From NCBI RefSeq assembly GCF_042433085.1, contig NZ_JBHLWA010000040.1, positions 1-49,499 of the forward strand: a stretch of 49,499 nt of DNA, in the 5' to 3' direction. A model generated the notes under the pieces. The model saw only the letters and a list, made by a program, of their open reading frames with translations, ran no database searches and was not told the DNA's origin. The translations under genes were made by a program, and so were the position numbers. Shown here piece after piece: positions 31,743-41,393 of the stretch. The first letter of the stretch is position 1; each line of letters begins with the position of its first letter. The DNA comes from Gallibacterium melopsittaci (lineage in GTDB: Bacteria; Pseudomonadota; Gammaproteobacteria; Enterobacterales; Pasteurellaceae).

Positions 31743-34462
31743 ACAATCCCCCTTGCTATATCAAGCTGTTTCGCAATCATAAAAGCTGCTTCTAATTCAC
31801 TGATATTGTGTTCGCGCATGAGCTGCATCCTCGCTGCTTTTTCTTCTGGTTCCGTCATTGCAAGTGCAAGATAGAGGCTTGGCGGGACAACTCGAAAAAG
31901 TGCTTCCAGGCTATCTGATAGCACAACACCCTCTGTGTACTTTTTATCTTCTTTTCGTGCGGAGCGGATAAGATTTTTCTGCTCTGCTGTAAGTGGTTTA
32001 AAACGGCAAATCTCTCCAATTTCGTAATCGTCAACCCCACATAACAGTTCCCACCATTCCAGCATATTAATGAGCTTCACAGCATCATTTGGGAAGTCCT
32101 TCATATTTTGCGTCGCCAACCATAACCAAATCCCTAACTTACGCCACATTTTGGAACCTTTAGTGAGGAATTTGGCTAACAAAGGATTAACTGTAATAAT
32201 GTGTGCTTCATCGGTAATATTGACCAATGGTCGCCCTGCATATTGGTATTTTTCTCCAAGGCTATTGATATGATTAATTAATGAGATATAAGCAATAGAA
32301 AGTTGAGCTTCATAGCCTTCGTGCGCAAACGTGGCCAAATCCACCAAGGTAATATCGGCATCGGGCCACGCTTCGCCTTCTCGATTAAAAAGTTCTGCTT
32401 CAAAGCTACCAAGTTGACAAAACATTCCGATTGATTCAGCCATGTCAAACGCACGTTCCCGTTTCTTCTCTGGAAGTTCTTCATCACGACTAATTTGATA
32501 CAACGCATCACGCACATCTTGGGTCAACGTTTGGCGTTTTTCTTGGTAGGTTTTCTCAGCCGCAATCATGATAGCGCGTCGTATCATCGCTTTGTCTGGG
32601 CGAGAGAGTTTTTCATCTTCTTTTATTTCGCCTCCAGTAATCATCAAGCGAGCCGTGATTTCCATTTCACCTAAAATATCACGCTGATCATCGCCATCTT
32701 CTGCCACTTGCTCTTTGGCTTCTTCGTCTTCAATCGCGGTTTCCGACAGCCGATCATTAATAGAGGTATCCTCGATCAATTTATGGCAATCCGCAAAGAG
32801 AGGCAGCGTTACGCCACTCCCTGGCTTTAACGTAACTTTATTCACGCTCAACCCTAGTGATGCCGCATAATCAGCCATCAAACCAAAAGAGTTTCCCGCT
32901 TCGATGATGAATAATCGAGGACGATATACTGCCATTAATTGGGCAATTTTACCGTTTAACGTAGCTGATTTTCCCGCTCCTGTTGGCCCTAGCATTAATA
33001 GGTGTGCATTCTTGGTTCTGTCTTTTTTACTTAATGGGTCAAAATCAAGTGGCGCACCACCGCGATTAAAAAAGGAAATGCCTGGGTGTCCTGTTCCTGT
33101 TGAACGGCCAAAAACCGGGAGCAAATTGGCAATATGCTGTACAAAGTTAAATTTGGTGTAGAGGTTTTTGCGATCATCTTGCGGATTAAAGACCATCGGT
33201 AACCAACGCAGATAACTATTGAGCGGCGCAATTTCATCGCCTTCACGCACGGGAACTAAGCCGTTTCCCAGTAAAATCGCACGTAATTTACGGCTTTTTT
33301 TGCGTAAATCTTCTTCATCATCACCGCGTAAGTAAAACGCTAAATTACTTCGGTACATTTTGTGCTTATCTTTGAGATATTCTTGTACTGTCATACAGTC
33401 TTGCTTTGCATAGCGTGATTCAGTATTGTCGCCCTTGGCTTTATCCATAATATTGAGGATATGCTGTTCTAGGAGATCTTGCGGATAGACAACCATTGTC
33501 ATTGCCATTACGGTTCCCTGAGGCAATAAGTCAAATAATGCGTTAAAGTTATCCCCTCGTTGCATTTCACCAGTTAATAACCCCACTTCTGGCGGTTTAC
33601 GCAGACTATCAACGACAACAACTTCATGTGGCTTTCCATCAAAATACCAGTAATCGCCTTGTGAAGTAGGGGATTGTACAAATAAGGTTTCGGCAAAATC
33701 ATTCCAAATGATTAAATCGTCAGGGGTATCACCTTGTTTGGCATACTGCATTTTTTGATAAAATTCAGACGGCTCTAATAATGTCGGAGCTGGATTAAAC
33801 CAACGCAGTAACCATTGATGAACTTGCTTTCCGTTTAAACGGACTAACTTTACCCCAACCCCAGATAAGGCGTTCATTACTCGCTCACACGCATTATTTA
33901 AGCTTTCCAATGGTGATAAAAGCTCATCTTTTTTCGATTTTGTATTGATATAACGATAAATCACCATCCGTGTACGGCGTAGTTGCCCTCGCCATGGGGT
34001 ATTAGTAATTTTTGTATCAATAAATAAACCCTCAGGCTTGGCAATATCCTGCAAATGTTTTCCCATTAAATTTAGCCAAGCTTCACTAAAGGCTGAACCT
34101 TGCGCATTAGGCTGAATATACTGAACTAACACGTCACGATAATCTGAGGCAACGTCATCATCTTGACAATAAAATTGCACTACCCAAGGATGGTTGTCTC
34201 GTTCTTCAAAACTATCTTGTAGTGCGTCTTTAATTTGTGTTCTAAGTTGACTTAAGTATTCAACCGAGCGTCCTTCTGTTCCAATTGGTTTAATGTCAAA
34301 GACGGCACCAAGCGATTGCCCGTCCTCAAGTAATATTGCATTTTCATCATCAATAAATTCAACCCAAGGTAGTCGCGCAACAAAGGAACTGCATTGCTGA
34401 AATGTTTGCTGGTAGGCTTTATTAGTGTAATCTTCACGTTTCACTGTATTAATTTCTGTCAT
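31739..34462 (-). CDS. traC: Conjugative transfer ATPase TraC (VirB4-type, PFL_4706 family, TIGR03744)
   Basis: 907-aa ATPase that powers pilus and channel assembly at the inner membrane. Walker A 'MLGPTGAGKSATLNGK' (about residues 491-506) and Walker B 'RPLVNITDEAHIITVNPLLA' (about 738-757) are intact, followed by 'IWLWLATQNMKDFPNDAVKL'. Length is normal for TIGR03744. It lies directly behind the TIGR03751 lipoprotein gene, the usual order. Confidence 0.95.
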   Translation of the reverse strand: MTEINTVKREDYTNKAYQQTFQQCSSFVARLPWVEFIDDENAILLEDGQSLGAVFDIKPIGTEGRSVEYLSQLRTQIKDALQDSFEERDNHPWVVQFYCQDDDVASDYRDVLVQYIQPNAQGSAFSEAWLNLMGKHLQDIAKPEGLFIDTKITNTPWRGQLRRTRMVIYRYINTKSKKDELLSPLESLNNACERVMNALSGVGVKLVRLNGKQVHQWLLRWFNPAPTLLEPSEFYQKMQYAKQGDTPDDLIIWNDFAETLFVQSPTSQGDYWYFDGKPHEVVVVDSLRKPPEVGLLTGEMQRGDNFNALFDLLPQGTVMAMTMVVYPQDLLEQHILNIMDKAKGDNTESRYAKQDCMTVQEYLKDKHKMYRSNLAFYLRGDDEEDLRKKSRKLRAILLGNGLVPVREGDEIAPLNSYLRWLPMVFNPQDDRKNLYTKFNFVQHIANLLPVFGRSTGTGHPGISFFNRGGAPLDFDPLSKKDRTKNAHLLMLGPTGAGKSATLNGKIAQLMAVYRPRLFIIEAGNSFGLMADYAASLGLSVNKVTLKPGSGVTLPLFADCHKLIEDTSINDRLSETAIEDEEAKEQVAEDGDDQRDILGEMEITARLMITGGEIKEDEKLSRPDKAMIRRAIMIAAEKTYQEKRQTLTQDVRDALYQISRDEELPEKKRERAFDMAESIGMFCQLGSFEAELFNREGEAWPDADITLVDLATFAHEGYEAQLSIAYISLINHINSLGEKYQYAGRPLVNITDEAHIITVNPLLAKFLTKGSKMWRKLGIWLWLATQNMKDFPNDAVKLINMLEWWELLCGVDDYEIGEICRFKPLTAEQKNLIRSARKEDKKYTEGVVLSDSLEALFRVVPPSLYLALAMTEPEEKAARMQLMREHNISELEAAFMIAKQLDIARGIV

Positions 34463-34480
34463 TCCGTCCCTCTCTTGTGC

Positions 34481-34882
34481 TTAGTAAGTGGCAACACGCT
34501 CGCCAGCTTGTGCATATTGCACGCGACTGTAAAACGGAATAACGGTACTATAACCAGGCACAGGCATTGGCTCATCAGTATCAGAGAGATGAGGGAAGAT
34601 ATACATCACTAAATCAGGGTTTGGGAGACGTGGAAACAGGTTTTTAACTTCATTTTCAGCAGAGCGGGTATAACTCGCTTGTTCTTCAAAGCTTACGGTA
34701 CGAACAGGATCTTGAGCAACATTCTGACGAGTGGGAAGCAAATTCGCATTTCCGCTTTTCTTCTGCCATAAATCTAACATTGTTTGTTCACCACGAGGCA
34801 AAAGCTTCTCTTGGGACGTTGAACACGCCGCAAGTCCGCATAAACAAATTACGATAGTCACAGTTTTTATCAGCATATTCAT
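34481..34882 (-). CDS. Conjugative transfer region lipoprotein (TIGR03751)
   Basis: 133 aa. Lipoprotein signal 'MLIKTVTIVICLCGLAACST' gives Cys20 as lipid site. The mature part holds the family's 'QASYTRSAENEVKNLFPRLP' then 'NPDLVMYIFPHLSDTDEPMP' and 'VPGYSTVIPFYSRVQYAQAG'. Probably the TraV-like outer-membrane lipoprotein of the core complex. 18 bp behind the TIGR03752 gene. Confidence 0.88.
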   Translation of the reverse strand: MNMLIKTVTIVICLCGLAACSTSQEKLLPRGEQTMLDLWQKKSGNANLLPTRQNVAQDPVRTVSFEEQASYTRSAENEVKNLFPRLPNPDLVMYIFPHLSDTDEPMPVPGYSTVIPFYSRVQYAQAGERVATY

Positions 34883-34900
34883 AATGTATTCCTTAATTTC

Positions 34901-36334
34901 TTAATCTAATTGACGGCGCGATTTTTGTTGTAGGTAATTGACCTTACGACCATTTGGCTCATAGTCAATTTCAATTGATTTAGTTAAATGAATTGCGACA
35001 GCTTGTCCTGGAGGGACGTAAATCGCATCAAATGTTTGACCATAGCGTTTGCGTAGCCATTCTGCGGTATCTTTTAAACCAGCACCAATAGCTTGCCCTA
35101 TTAGATATTTACCTTGATCCCCCGTTACTGCCCCAACTACACTGGAACCATCAACCACGGTGGTTGTTTGACTTTGTGCATACGCATCCGCAGCGACAGC
35201 AACCCCACCGAGTAAAAAGTTAGAAGTGAGATATTCAGGTGCATTAGTTTTACGATCACCAGGTACGCAAGGCACGCCATAAGGATCGGATATCCAACCA
35301 ATACCATCATTATTACTATTGCCTTGACGACCTTGTGGAAGCGTTCGAACACGCCCATCATTAAATACTAATGTGATGCTTGTTACTTTTCCTCGTACAC
35401 ATGAAAGTGTCCAGTCTCCACTAGCGGTTCCAGAAAGAATCGCACCTTCTACATTCGGTAACATGATGCCATTGGCAGTGAGATTTTCTTTGCCAACTAA
35501 CACTTTAAACGGGTAAGGATCATTGACTACACCATCAATGGGTACACGTCCCAAGAGTGCGGTCATGGCTACAGAGCCGATTAAGGTGGAATTTTCAGGC
35601 AAGGTATAAATTGGTACAGGTGGTTTTTCATCACGCGTTTTACTTTTTACGCCAGTTAAATCTTCGTACGCTTTTCCTACCATTGAGTTATCTAGCTCAT
35701 TAAATAAACTTGGAAACCCGAATGAATCGGCTTGTTGTCCTGCTGCGACAGGTTTGCCATTACGGTCTAATGCTCGCATATCCGCTGGCATCACCCACTG
35801 CATACCCATTGAAACATCGCCATTAATAGGAATATCGCTAAAGCCCTCATCTACACTTATATTCTTTTGTTCTTGAGTTTGAGTTGGTGAAGTGGCATTA
35901 AAATCAAACTGTGGTAAATTGGCTAACTTCTGCTCAAGCTGAGCAGTTAAGCTTGCTGCACGTTGTTCAAACTCAACGGTGAGGTTATTACGTTCACGTT
36001 CTAATGCACTTTGGATCTGTGCATCAACATTATTTTGTTGATCAGTTAGCTGTTTATTGCGTTTTAAGAGATCGGCATTTTGCGTTTTCACATCTTCAAC
36101 ATCTTGACGAGTTCGCTTTAGTGTACCGACTAAAGTACGAATCGTATCCTGCGGTGTATCACCATCAATTCCTAATGCACGCAATTCTTCTGGCTTTAAG
36201 TCATAAATGGTTGATTGTACTTGTGTAGCACTGACATCAGAATTTGATTTATAGGCTTTAATCCCGATAAAAACAGCAATAGCGATAGCGGACGGTACAA
36301 TAATTTTTAACAGGCTATTTTGCTTGAGTTGCAT
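34901..36334 (-). CDS. ICE protein PFL_4705 family (TIGR03752), TraB/VirB10-like
   Basis: 477 aa. One N-terminal membrane helix ('IIVPSAIAIAVFIGIKAY'), a long coiled coil at about residues 55-140 ('DVEDVKTQNADLLKRNKQLT'), then a beta-rich C-terminal domain ('IYTLPENSTLIGSVAMTALL', 'MLPNVEGAILSGTASGDWTL') of the TrbI/VirB10 kind. It should span the periplasm and link inner and outer membrane parts. Start shares a junction with the TIGR03749 gene (1 bp apart). Confidence 0.9.
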   Translation of the reverse strand: MQLKQNSLLKIIVPSAIAIAVFIGIKAYKSNSDVSATQVQSTIYDLKPEELRALGIDGDTPQDTIRTLVGTLKRTRQDVEDVKTQNADLLKRNKQLTDQQNNVDAQIQSALERERNNLTVEFEQRAASLTAQLEQKLANLPQFDFNATSPTQTQEQKNISVDEGFSDIPINGDVSMGMQWVMPADMRALDRNGKPVAAGQQADSFGFPSLFNELDNSMVGKAYEDLTGVKSKTRDEKPPVPIYTLPENSTLIGSVAMTALLGRVPIDGVVNDPYPFKVLVGKENLTANGIMLPNVEGAILSGTASGDWTLSCVRGKVTSITLVFNDGRVRTLPQGRQGNSNNDGIGWISDPYGVPCVPGDRKTNAPEYLTSNFLLGGVAVAADAYAQSQTTTVVDGSSVVGAVTGDQGKYLIGQAIGAGLKDTAEWLRKRYGQTFDAIYVPPGQAVAIHLTKSIEIDYEPNGRKVNYLQQKSRRQLD

Positions 36335-36335
36335 C

Positions 36336-37214
36336 TTATTTTCCCTCCGATTGATGAGTACGAGTAGATTTCACTGTTTTTTTAGCTACACGTTTGGGTT
36401 CTGCAATCACCGCATTATCTGCACTACCGAGAGAGATAAGATAAACTGTTGTTGTATCTTCTGCCGTTCCTTTTCCGCCTAACCAGTTGTGTTGATAAGT
36501 CGCCGCATAAAACCGTCCTTGAATATAGCGAGGATCAAGTTTGATAATTTCAGCAGATTGATTTTTAAGTTTTACGGCTGTGACTACATAATCACCTAGT
36601 TGCCAAGCTGCTAATGGTGTTGCTTTAACAGGTAAGCCTGGTAACAGTGTTGTAATGTTAGTAGGCAAACGATGATGAACACTTTGTACACCATCTAGCG
36701 GTTCAACTGTGCGAAGTGGCGCATATAAAGATTGGGCTGCATAACGCGTTAGTGCTGCTGGCGTAGGTAAACTGGATTTTGGTTGGGCAACATCTGAAAG
36801 TGGCTGGTTTTCTTGCTCAATGTCACCAAAAGTGGCACTGTCTGTTGCCTGTTTTGGCTCATAAACTAACTTAATTGGCTCTAATTTATCTTTATTTTCT
36901 TTCGCTTCGACATCAAGCAGGATAATTTCGCCATTTTGCATATCCTGTAATTGCAAACGGGTTTCAGGAAATGCTTGTGTGGGTTTTAAATAGAGTGTTC
37001 CGCCTGCATTTTGAATACGCAACTTTCCAGATAAAGACGGTGGGTAACCAATTTTTACATTTCGCTCAACAAAAATAATCCGTTCTTGTTCCACATTTAA
37101 GTCAATCACTAAAGGAGTACGTTGCCACTGCATTAATATCTCTGCTGATGCTTGCAGGGAGATAACACTGGTAACAACAAATAAAGTTAGTTTCGTTGTA
37201 GTAGATAATTTCAT
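36336..37214 (-). CDS. ICE protein PFL_4704 family (TIGR03749), TraK/VirB9-like
   Basis: 292 aa. Signal peptide 'KLTLFVVTSVISLQASAEIL', then 'LMQWQRTPLVIDLNVEQERI' and 'LRIQNAGGTLYLKPTQAFPE', typical of TIGR03749. The C-terminal part 'DYVVTAVKLKNQSAEIIKLD' then 'DPRYIQGRFYAATYQHNWLG' is also family-like. Secretin-like outer-membrane core component. Its start overlaps the stop of the TIGR03746 gene. Confidence 0.9.
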   Translation of the reverse strand: MKLSTTTKLTLFVVTSVISLQASAEILMQWQRTPLVIDLNVEQERIIFVERNVKIGYPPSLSGKLRIQNAGGTLYLKPTQAFPETRLQLQDMQNGEIILLDVEAKENKDKLEPIKLVYEPKQATDSATFGDIEQENQPLSDVAQPKSSLPTPAALTRYAAQSLYAPLRTVEPLDGVQSVHHRLPTNITTLLPGLPVKATPLAAWQLGDYVVTAVKLKNQSAEIIKLDPRYIQGRFYAATYQHNWLGGKGTAEDTTTVYLISLGSADNAVIAEPKRVAKKTVKSTRTHQSEGK

Positions 37215-37858
37215 TATTTATTTCCTTCTTCTGCATTCATCAATTCCAAGCGTTTTGGCGTTTCGGCATAGCAATCTAAAGCAAGTCCCCATGGATTATG
37301 TTCAAGATCGCTTTCCATCCTAACGACTTTGACGGGATAACGTACTAATGTACGTTTCACTGCTTCATCACCGTAATATTCGTCTGTGGTTAAATCTAAA
37401 TTCACTATCCAATCATCTTGACTTAGTACTTGTACCCGACTGTTACTAAATCCACGTCCAGGGATTTCATAAACACCCCGAATCCGATTTTTTAGCTCAC
37501 CAAAACTATCTCTATCTTTGTAATCTTGCTCTAAAAATGCTTTACAACCAGGTGTGAGATAATTACTGAGTGCAAAAATATTACGCTTATAGTCTTCTTG
37601 CCCATTGGCAGGCCATCTATTCAGCTGCTGAAAAATATAAAATGCGAAGCCATACACTGTGGAAGTTGGCACTTCCCACCAAGGACGCTGACTACCACCT
37701 CTTAAATCAGGTGGTGTATAAATTTGTAATCGGCTAGGTGCAGTTGACCAGCCAATTCCCATTAAAAGGATTACGGCAAATAAACCAACAATAACAATTC
37801 GCAATGTCTTAATGTGATGTTCTTTATCCGTTAAACGATTTTTAAATATACTTTTCAT
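37214..37858 (-). CDS. ICE membrane protein PFL_4703 family (TIGR03746), VirB8/TraE-like
   Basis: 214 aa. One membrane helix near residues 20-40 ('IVIVGLFAVILLMGIGWSTA'), then a periplasmic domain with 'RLQIYTPPDLRGGSQRPWWE' and 'VYGFAFYIFQQLNRWPANGQ', 'KRNIFALSNYLTPGCKAFLE', characteristic of TIGR03746. Assembly scaffold protein of the inner-membrane complex. Confidence 0.9.
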   Translation of the reverse strand: MKSIFKNRLTDKEHHIKTLRIVIVGLFAVILLMGIGWSTAPSRLQIYTPPDLRGGSQRPWWEVPTSTVYGFAFYIFQQLNRWPANGQEDYKRNIFALSNYLTPGCKAFLEQDYKDRDSFGELKNRIRGVYEIPGRGFSNSRVQVLSQDDWIVNLDLTTDEYYGDEAVKRTLVRYPVKVVRMESDLEHNPWGLALDCYAETPKRLELMNAEEGNK

Positions 37859-37881
37859 AGAAACCTACTAATAATGAATGG

Positions 37882-38235
37882 CTAGCGACGAATTGACCAA
37901 TGACGTTTTTGTGGAGATGAGTTGATAAGTAAACGATTACGCCCAAATCGTTGTTCAAGGTAACGAGGCAACCAGGTATCAGGTTTGCCTCGTTTTAATT
38001 TGGCAATTAAATTACCTCCCTTAAAGACAAATAAAAACGCAATGCCCAACGCACAAGAGGGAATGATGGCCCATTCACCGATAAACAACATCATAACAAT
38101 GCCAATCACTAACCCAATGCCAAATCCGGCCAAGAAAATGATAGACAGTTCAGACATTGTCATTCCGCGAAACACAACGGGTTGTCGATTTAAGCGTTCT
38201 GGTAGAAACGTGATAGTATTATCATTTGCCATCAT
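37882..38235 (-). CDS. Conjugative transfer region protein TIGR03750
   Basis: 117 aa. 'TITFLPERLNRQPVVFRGMT' at the N-terminus is the family hallmark, followed by two membrane helices ('LSIIFLAGFGIGLVIGIVMM', 'IIPSCALGIAFLFVFKGGNL') and a basic tail ('KLKRGKPDTWLPRYLEQRFG'). TraL/VirB3-like in size and layout. MM at the start: either ATG is possible. Confidence 0.88.
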   Translation of the reverse strand: MMANDNTITFLPERLNRQPVVFRGMTMSELSIIFLAGFGIGLVIGIVMMLFIGEWAIIPSCALGIAFLFVFKGGNLIAKLKRGKPDTWLPRYLEQRFGRNRLLINSSPQKRHWSIRR

Positions 38236-38250
38236 TATTCCCTCTCTTAC

Positions 38251-38628
38251 TTATAGAATGTCAGCGGCTTTTGTTACTAACCAAATAACGACGACTAACA
38301 AAATGCACCCTACTAAAGCGTGCATACCAAGATCACCCCACGTTTTTTTACCCGACGAAATTTCCCCGTAAATTGACACTACATTAGAAGCGACACGATA
38401 AAAACTAAATGCTGCAATCGCTAAACCTGCTAAAATAGCTGCGTCATAGGCATAATTTTTTATTGTTTCCATAATTCCCTTTCCTGCACCCCGCGAAGGA
38501 TCTTCCATTTTTGGCAATTCTGCTAATACAAGAGTGGGTAAAAATGCAAATAGCACACAGCTTAATTTTTGTGAGATTCTTTTTCTTTTCTCACTTTTCA
38601 TAGGATATTTGAATAAATTTTTAAGCAT
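38251..38628 (-). CDS. ICE membrane protein PFL_4702 family (TIGR03745), pilin-like
   Basis: 125 aa. Long signal region ('KLSCVLFAFLPTLVLAELPK'), then 'EDPSRGAGKGIMETIKNYAY' and two hydrophobic helices ('AAILAGLAIAAFSFYRVASN', 'LGMHALVGCILLVVVIWLVT'). This is the size and layout of a TraA/VirB2-type pilin, and TIGR03745 is regarded as the pilin candidate of the GI-type system. Confidence 0.88.
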   Translation of the reverse strand: MLKNLFKYPMKSEKRKRISQKLSCVLFAFLPTLVLAELPKMEDPSRGAGKGIMETIKNYAYDAAILAGLAIAAFSFYRVASNVVSIYGEISSGKKTWGDLGMHALVGCILLVVVIWLVTKAADIL

Positions 38629-38640
38629 AAAAAAGCTCCT

Positions 38641-38871
38641 TTAACTGAGAATAAAATAAGTGAGAATGCAGAAAAGTAAGGAGAGTCGGATTGCAATACT
38701 GGCAAAATCATCTTTTGTCAGGTTATCTAAGGCGAGACCTTTATACGCACTGGATAAAATCCAAGCTGAAATTGTCAGGAAAATCATCAATAATAGTCCT
38801 CTGAAAATTTTTGATGATGTATCTGCGTCAGATCCCATTAATTGATTAAATGTATCTAATACCAAGCTCAT
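38641..38871 (-). CDS. ICE membrane protein PFL_4701 family (TIGR03758)
   Basis: 76 aa with two membrane helices: 'GLLLMIFLTISAWILSSAYK' and 'IRLSLLFCILTYFILS'. Small integral inner-membrane protein placed between the RAQPRD and TIGR03745 genes as in other PFGI-1-type clusters. Role unknown, perhaps pilin-like. Confidence 0.8.
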   Translation of the reverse strand: MSLVLDTFNQLMGSDADTSSKIFRGLLLMIFLTISAWILSSAYKGLALDNLTKDDFASIAIRLSLLFCILTYFILS

Positions 38872-38874
38872 AAC

Positions 38875-39198
38875 TTATCTCACTGTTTGTGATTGTTTGA
38901 GGTAATCACCAGAAAGCTCTTGTAATTGACTTGGCTTACGAGGTTGTGCGCGAGAATAATTCAGATAGTTGAAAATTCCATTTTCAACTAAACTAATATC
39001 CTTGTTAGCCTGATCGTAATGAAAATAGATACGTTGTTGAGGTTCAGTGCCTGCAAGCGCTTTTGCACGTTGCAGAGCCTGTTTTGCGGACTGAAGCTGT
39101 TTGATTGCTTGTGCAAGTTCAGCTTGTTCACTAGCCATTGCAATAATTGGATTTAGTACAAACAACAATGAAAATAGAAAAAAATAACGTTTCAGCAT
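38875..39198 (-). CDS. RAQPRD family ICE protein (TIGR01690)
   Basis: 107 aa from the ATG at 39198, which begins the signal peptide 'LKRYFFLFSLLFVLNPIIAM'; the upstream TTG at 39216 is not needed. It has the motif that names the family, 'FNYLNYSRAQPRKPSQ', with RAQPR intact. Periplasmic. First gene of the - strand transfer operon, so the promoter must lie in 39199-39400. Confidence 0.9.
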   Translation of the reverse strand: MLKRYFFLFSLLFVLNPIIAMASEQAELAQAIKQLQSAKQALQRAKALAGTEPQQRIYFHYDQANKDISLVENGIFNYLNYSRAQPRKPSQLQELSGDYLKQSQTVR

Positions 39199-39581
39199 AC
39201 TCACACCTAATAACAATTAATAAATCAGGTAATTAAGTATCCGTAAAACTTCCTCAATAAATACACTCTAAATTACTTATAGAATAAAAATAAAAAATAT
39301 ATCTTAATTGCTGTTTTCTAATCATCATCAGAAATTGATTATTTTGAATAATCAATTTTCTCTTTCCATTTCCTCTAAAAATTTCATACTCTCTTTTAAC
39401 TCTATTTATTTATATAACTTCAATTAATATTCAAAATACTTCTCAGCTACATACTAGAAATAAAGGAATAAAAAGGCTTTAAAGGAAGATAAGGGTAATT
39501 GTTATTTTAAGAGGAATGGGCCTACCCCGAGAATGATGTTATAGACAAAAAGAAAAAGGCAAATAAAAAGGCGAAAAGGCA
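39199..39581. other. Divergent intergenic region between RAQPRD operon and traI, with AAAAAGGC repeats (oriT candidate)
   Basis: No gene. It must hold promoters for both directions. AAAAAGGC occurs at 39470-39477, 39553-39560 and 39565-39572, with GAAAAGGC at 39573-39580 abutting the traI start codon. Between them is GC-richer GGGCCTACCCCGAG (about 39518-39531). Short direct repeats next to a relaxase gene are where oriT is often found, but no nick site can be read directly. Confidence 0.4.
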
Positions 39582-41393
39582 ATGAGTATCTTTAAATTAT
39601 TATCTTTAATTACTCTTTTTCTAAATAAAAAGAAAAAACAGAATACAATTAATCATCAAGAAAAAATTGATACTTCAACGACAGAATGGCTAAAACCAAA
39701 ATTAGCAGCAGAATTACTAAATACGAATCATAGGAGAATATTATTAAAAAAAATTTATCAATCTGTTTCTATGTCAGAAGAAAATTTTGATCTGCTTTGC
39801 CTTAAACCTATCGAAAAATATGCAGAACTGGTACAGGATTTTCCGGCGTCAGAAAATCATCATCATGCTTACTTAGGCGGTATGCTTGACCATACACTAG
39901 ATGTCATTTTTATTGCTCTCAAACTACGCCAAAGTTATCTATTGCCACAAAATGCAAAAGCTGAAGATCAGGCACAACAAAGTGATATCTGGACAATTAT
40001 CATTTTTTATAGTGCATTAATTCATGATATTGCAAAGATTATTACTGATATTCATATTGACACCTACCCTAATTATCAACGTTGGTATCCTTGGCAAGGT
40101 AAACTTGCCAATTTCTATCGTTTTAAATACATCCCTACCCGTGATTATCACTTACACCCGATAATGGGATCTTACATGATAAATTATTTGCTTACTGCAT
40201 TATCATTAGATTGGATTGCTAAATATCCCGACGCTTTATCCACTTTTTTTTATTTAAGCGCAGGACATTATGATAAAGCAGGTATTGTTGGCGAAATTAT
40301 ACAAAAAGCAGATCAAATGAGTGTTGCTATACATCTTGGCGGTGATATTTCTCGATTAGAAAAACCACAACAATCTTTTGCAAATCAATTAACTATTGCA
40401 CTTCGTTATATCACAACACATGATCTTATTTTAAATAATCAACACGGCGGCTCTGATGGTTGGCTTACGAATGATAGCCTTTGGCTAATCAGTAAAACAG
40501 TAACTGATAAAATTCGAGCTTATCTTATGCAACAAGGCATTTCTGTACCGACACAAAATAGTAAACTATTCGATGAAATGCAAACACATAAAATAATTGA
40601 AGCAACACCTGATAATAAGGCTATTTGGCACTGTCATGTAAAATCTCATGATGGTTGGTCTCCACAGAACTCTTTTACCTTACTTAGACTCTCTCCATCT
40701 CTTATTTGGGAACATATTGAAAAACGCCCACCAATATTTAATGGTACAGTGACTGTCATTCAAGAAATAAATAATATGACAAAAAAGGAAGATGAATTGA
40801 TTGTCTCAAATGAAACTAAAACTCAAGATACATCAGATAACAATCAGACAGATCTATTTGATTTTACACTAAATTTATTATCTAAAAATATGAATAATAC
40901 AAATAATCAAGATAGATCAAAAAATTCATCAACAAATAATAAATATAATGAAACAATTACACATAATGAGGTAATTTACAATGACAGCAAAGATAAATTA
41001 AGTGGAGAATGCTTCCTAGATTGGTTAAAAAAATCTATTGTCAATGAATCATTGTCTATAAATGAACCAAAAGCAAAAATACATATTATTAACCAACATG
41101 TCTTTTTAGTATCTCCCGGCATTTTTCAATTTTATTGCCAAAGTAAAATAGGTTCATCTGCAAATGAACACTGGAAGTTACTACAAAAAAACTTCCAAGC
41201 ATTAGGTATACATAAAAAGAGACAACCGGGAAACTATAATATATGGAAATGTGAAATTAAAGGACCTAGAAGAACATCAGTTTTACAAGGATATATCATT
41301 GAAGATATTAAATTACTCACTAATAAACAATTATTCGACAATATGTATTTAACATTGAAAGATGAAGATAAAGAGGGAACTTATGATAGATAA
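39582..41393 (+). CDS. traI: ICE relaxase TraI (PFL_4751 family, TIGR03760)
   Basis: 603 aa. TraI_2-type relaxase: the N-terminal domain holds an HD-like metal site ('HHHAYLGGMLDHTLDVIFIA' at about residues 99-118, 'YSALIHDIAKIITDIHIDTY' near 143-162, 'HLHPIMGSYMINYLL'), used in place of the classic Tyr/3-His relaxase site. A serine/asparagine-rich linker (about 405-460) leads to the C-terminal winged-helix domain ('FLDWLKKSIVNESLSINEPK', 'HVFLVSPGIFQFYCQ'). It should nick oriT and pilot the strand. Its end overlaps the integrase start by 11 bp. Confidence 0.9.
   Translation: MSIFKLLSLITLFLNKKKKQNTINHQEKIDTSTTEWLKPKLAAELLNTNHRRILLKKIYQSVSMSEENFDLLCLKPIEKYAELVQDFPASENHHHAYLGGMLDHTLDVIFIALKLRQSYLLPQNAKAEDQAQQSDIWTIIIFYSALIHDIAKIITDIHIDTYPNYQRWYPWQGKLANFYRFKYIPTRDYHLHPIMGSYMINYLLTALSLDWIAKYPDALSTFFYLSAGHYDKAGIVGEIIQKADQMSVAIHLGGDISRLEKPQQSFANQLTIALRYITTHDLILNNQHGGSDGWLTNDSLWLISKTVTDKIRAYLMQQGISVPTQNSKLFDEMQTHKIIEATPDNKAIWHCHVKSHDGWSPQNSFTLLRLSPSLIWEHIEKRPPIFNGTVTVIQEINNMTKKEDELIVSNETKTQDTSDNNQTDLFDFTLNLLSKNMNNTNNQDRSKNSSTNNKYNETITHNEVIYNDSKDKLSGECFLDWLKKSIVNESLSINEPKAKIHIINQHVFLVSPGIFQFYCQSKIGSSANEHWKLLQKNFQALGIHKKRQPGNYNIWKCEIKGPRRTSVLQGYIIEDIKLLTNKQLFDNMYLTLKDEDKEGTYDR

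Noticed and set aside
32070..33161. Short + strand frames opposite traC
   Set aside because: Antisense shadows of a conserved 907-aa gene.
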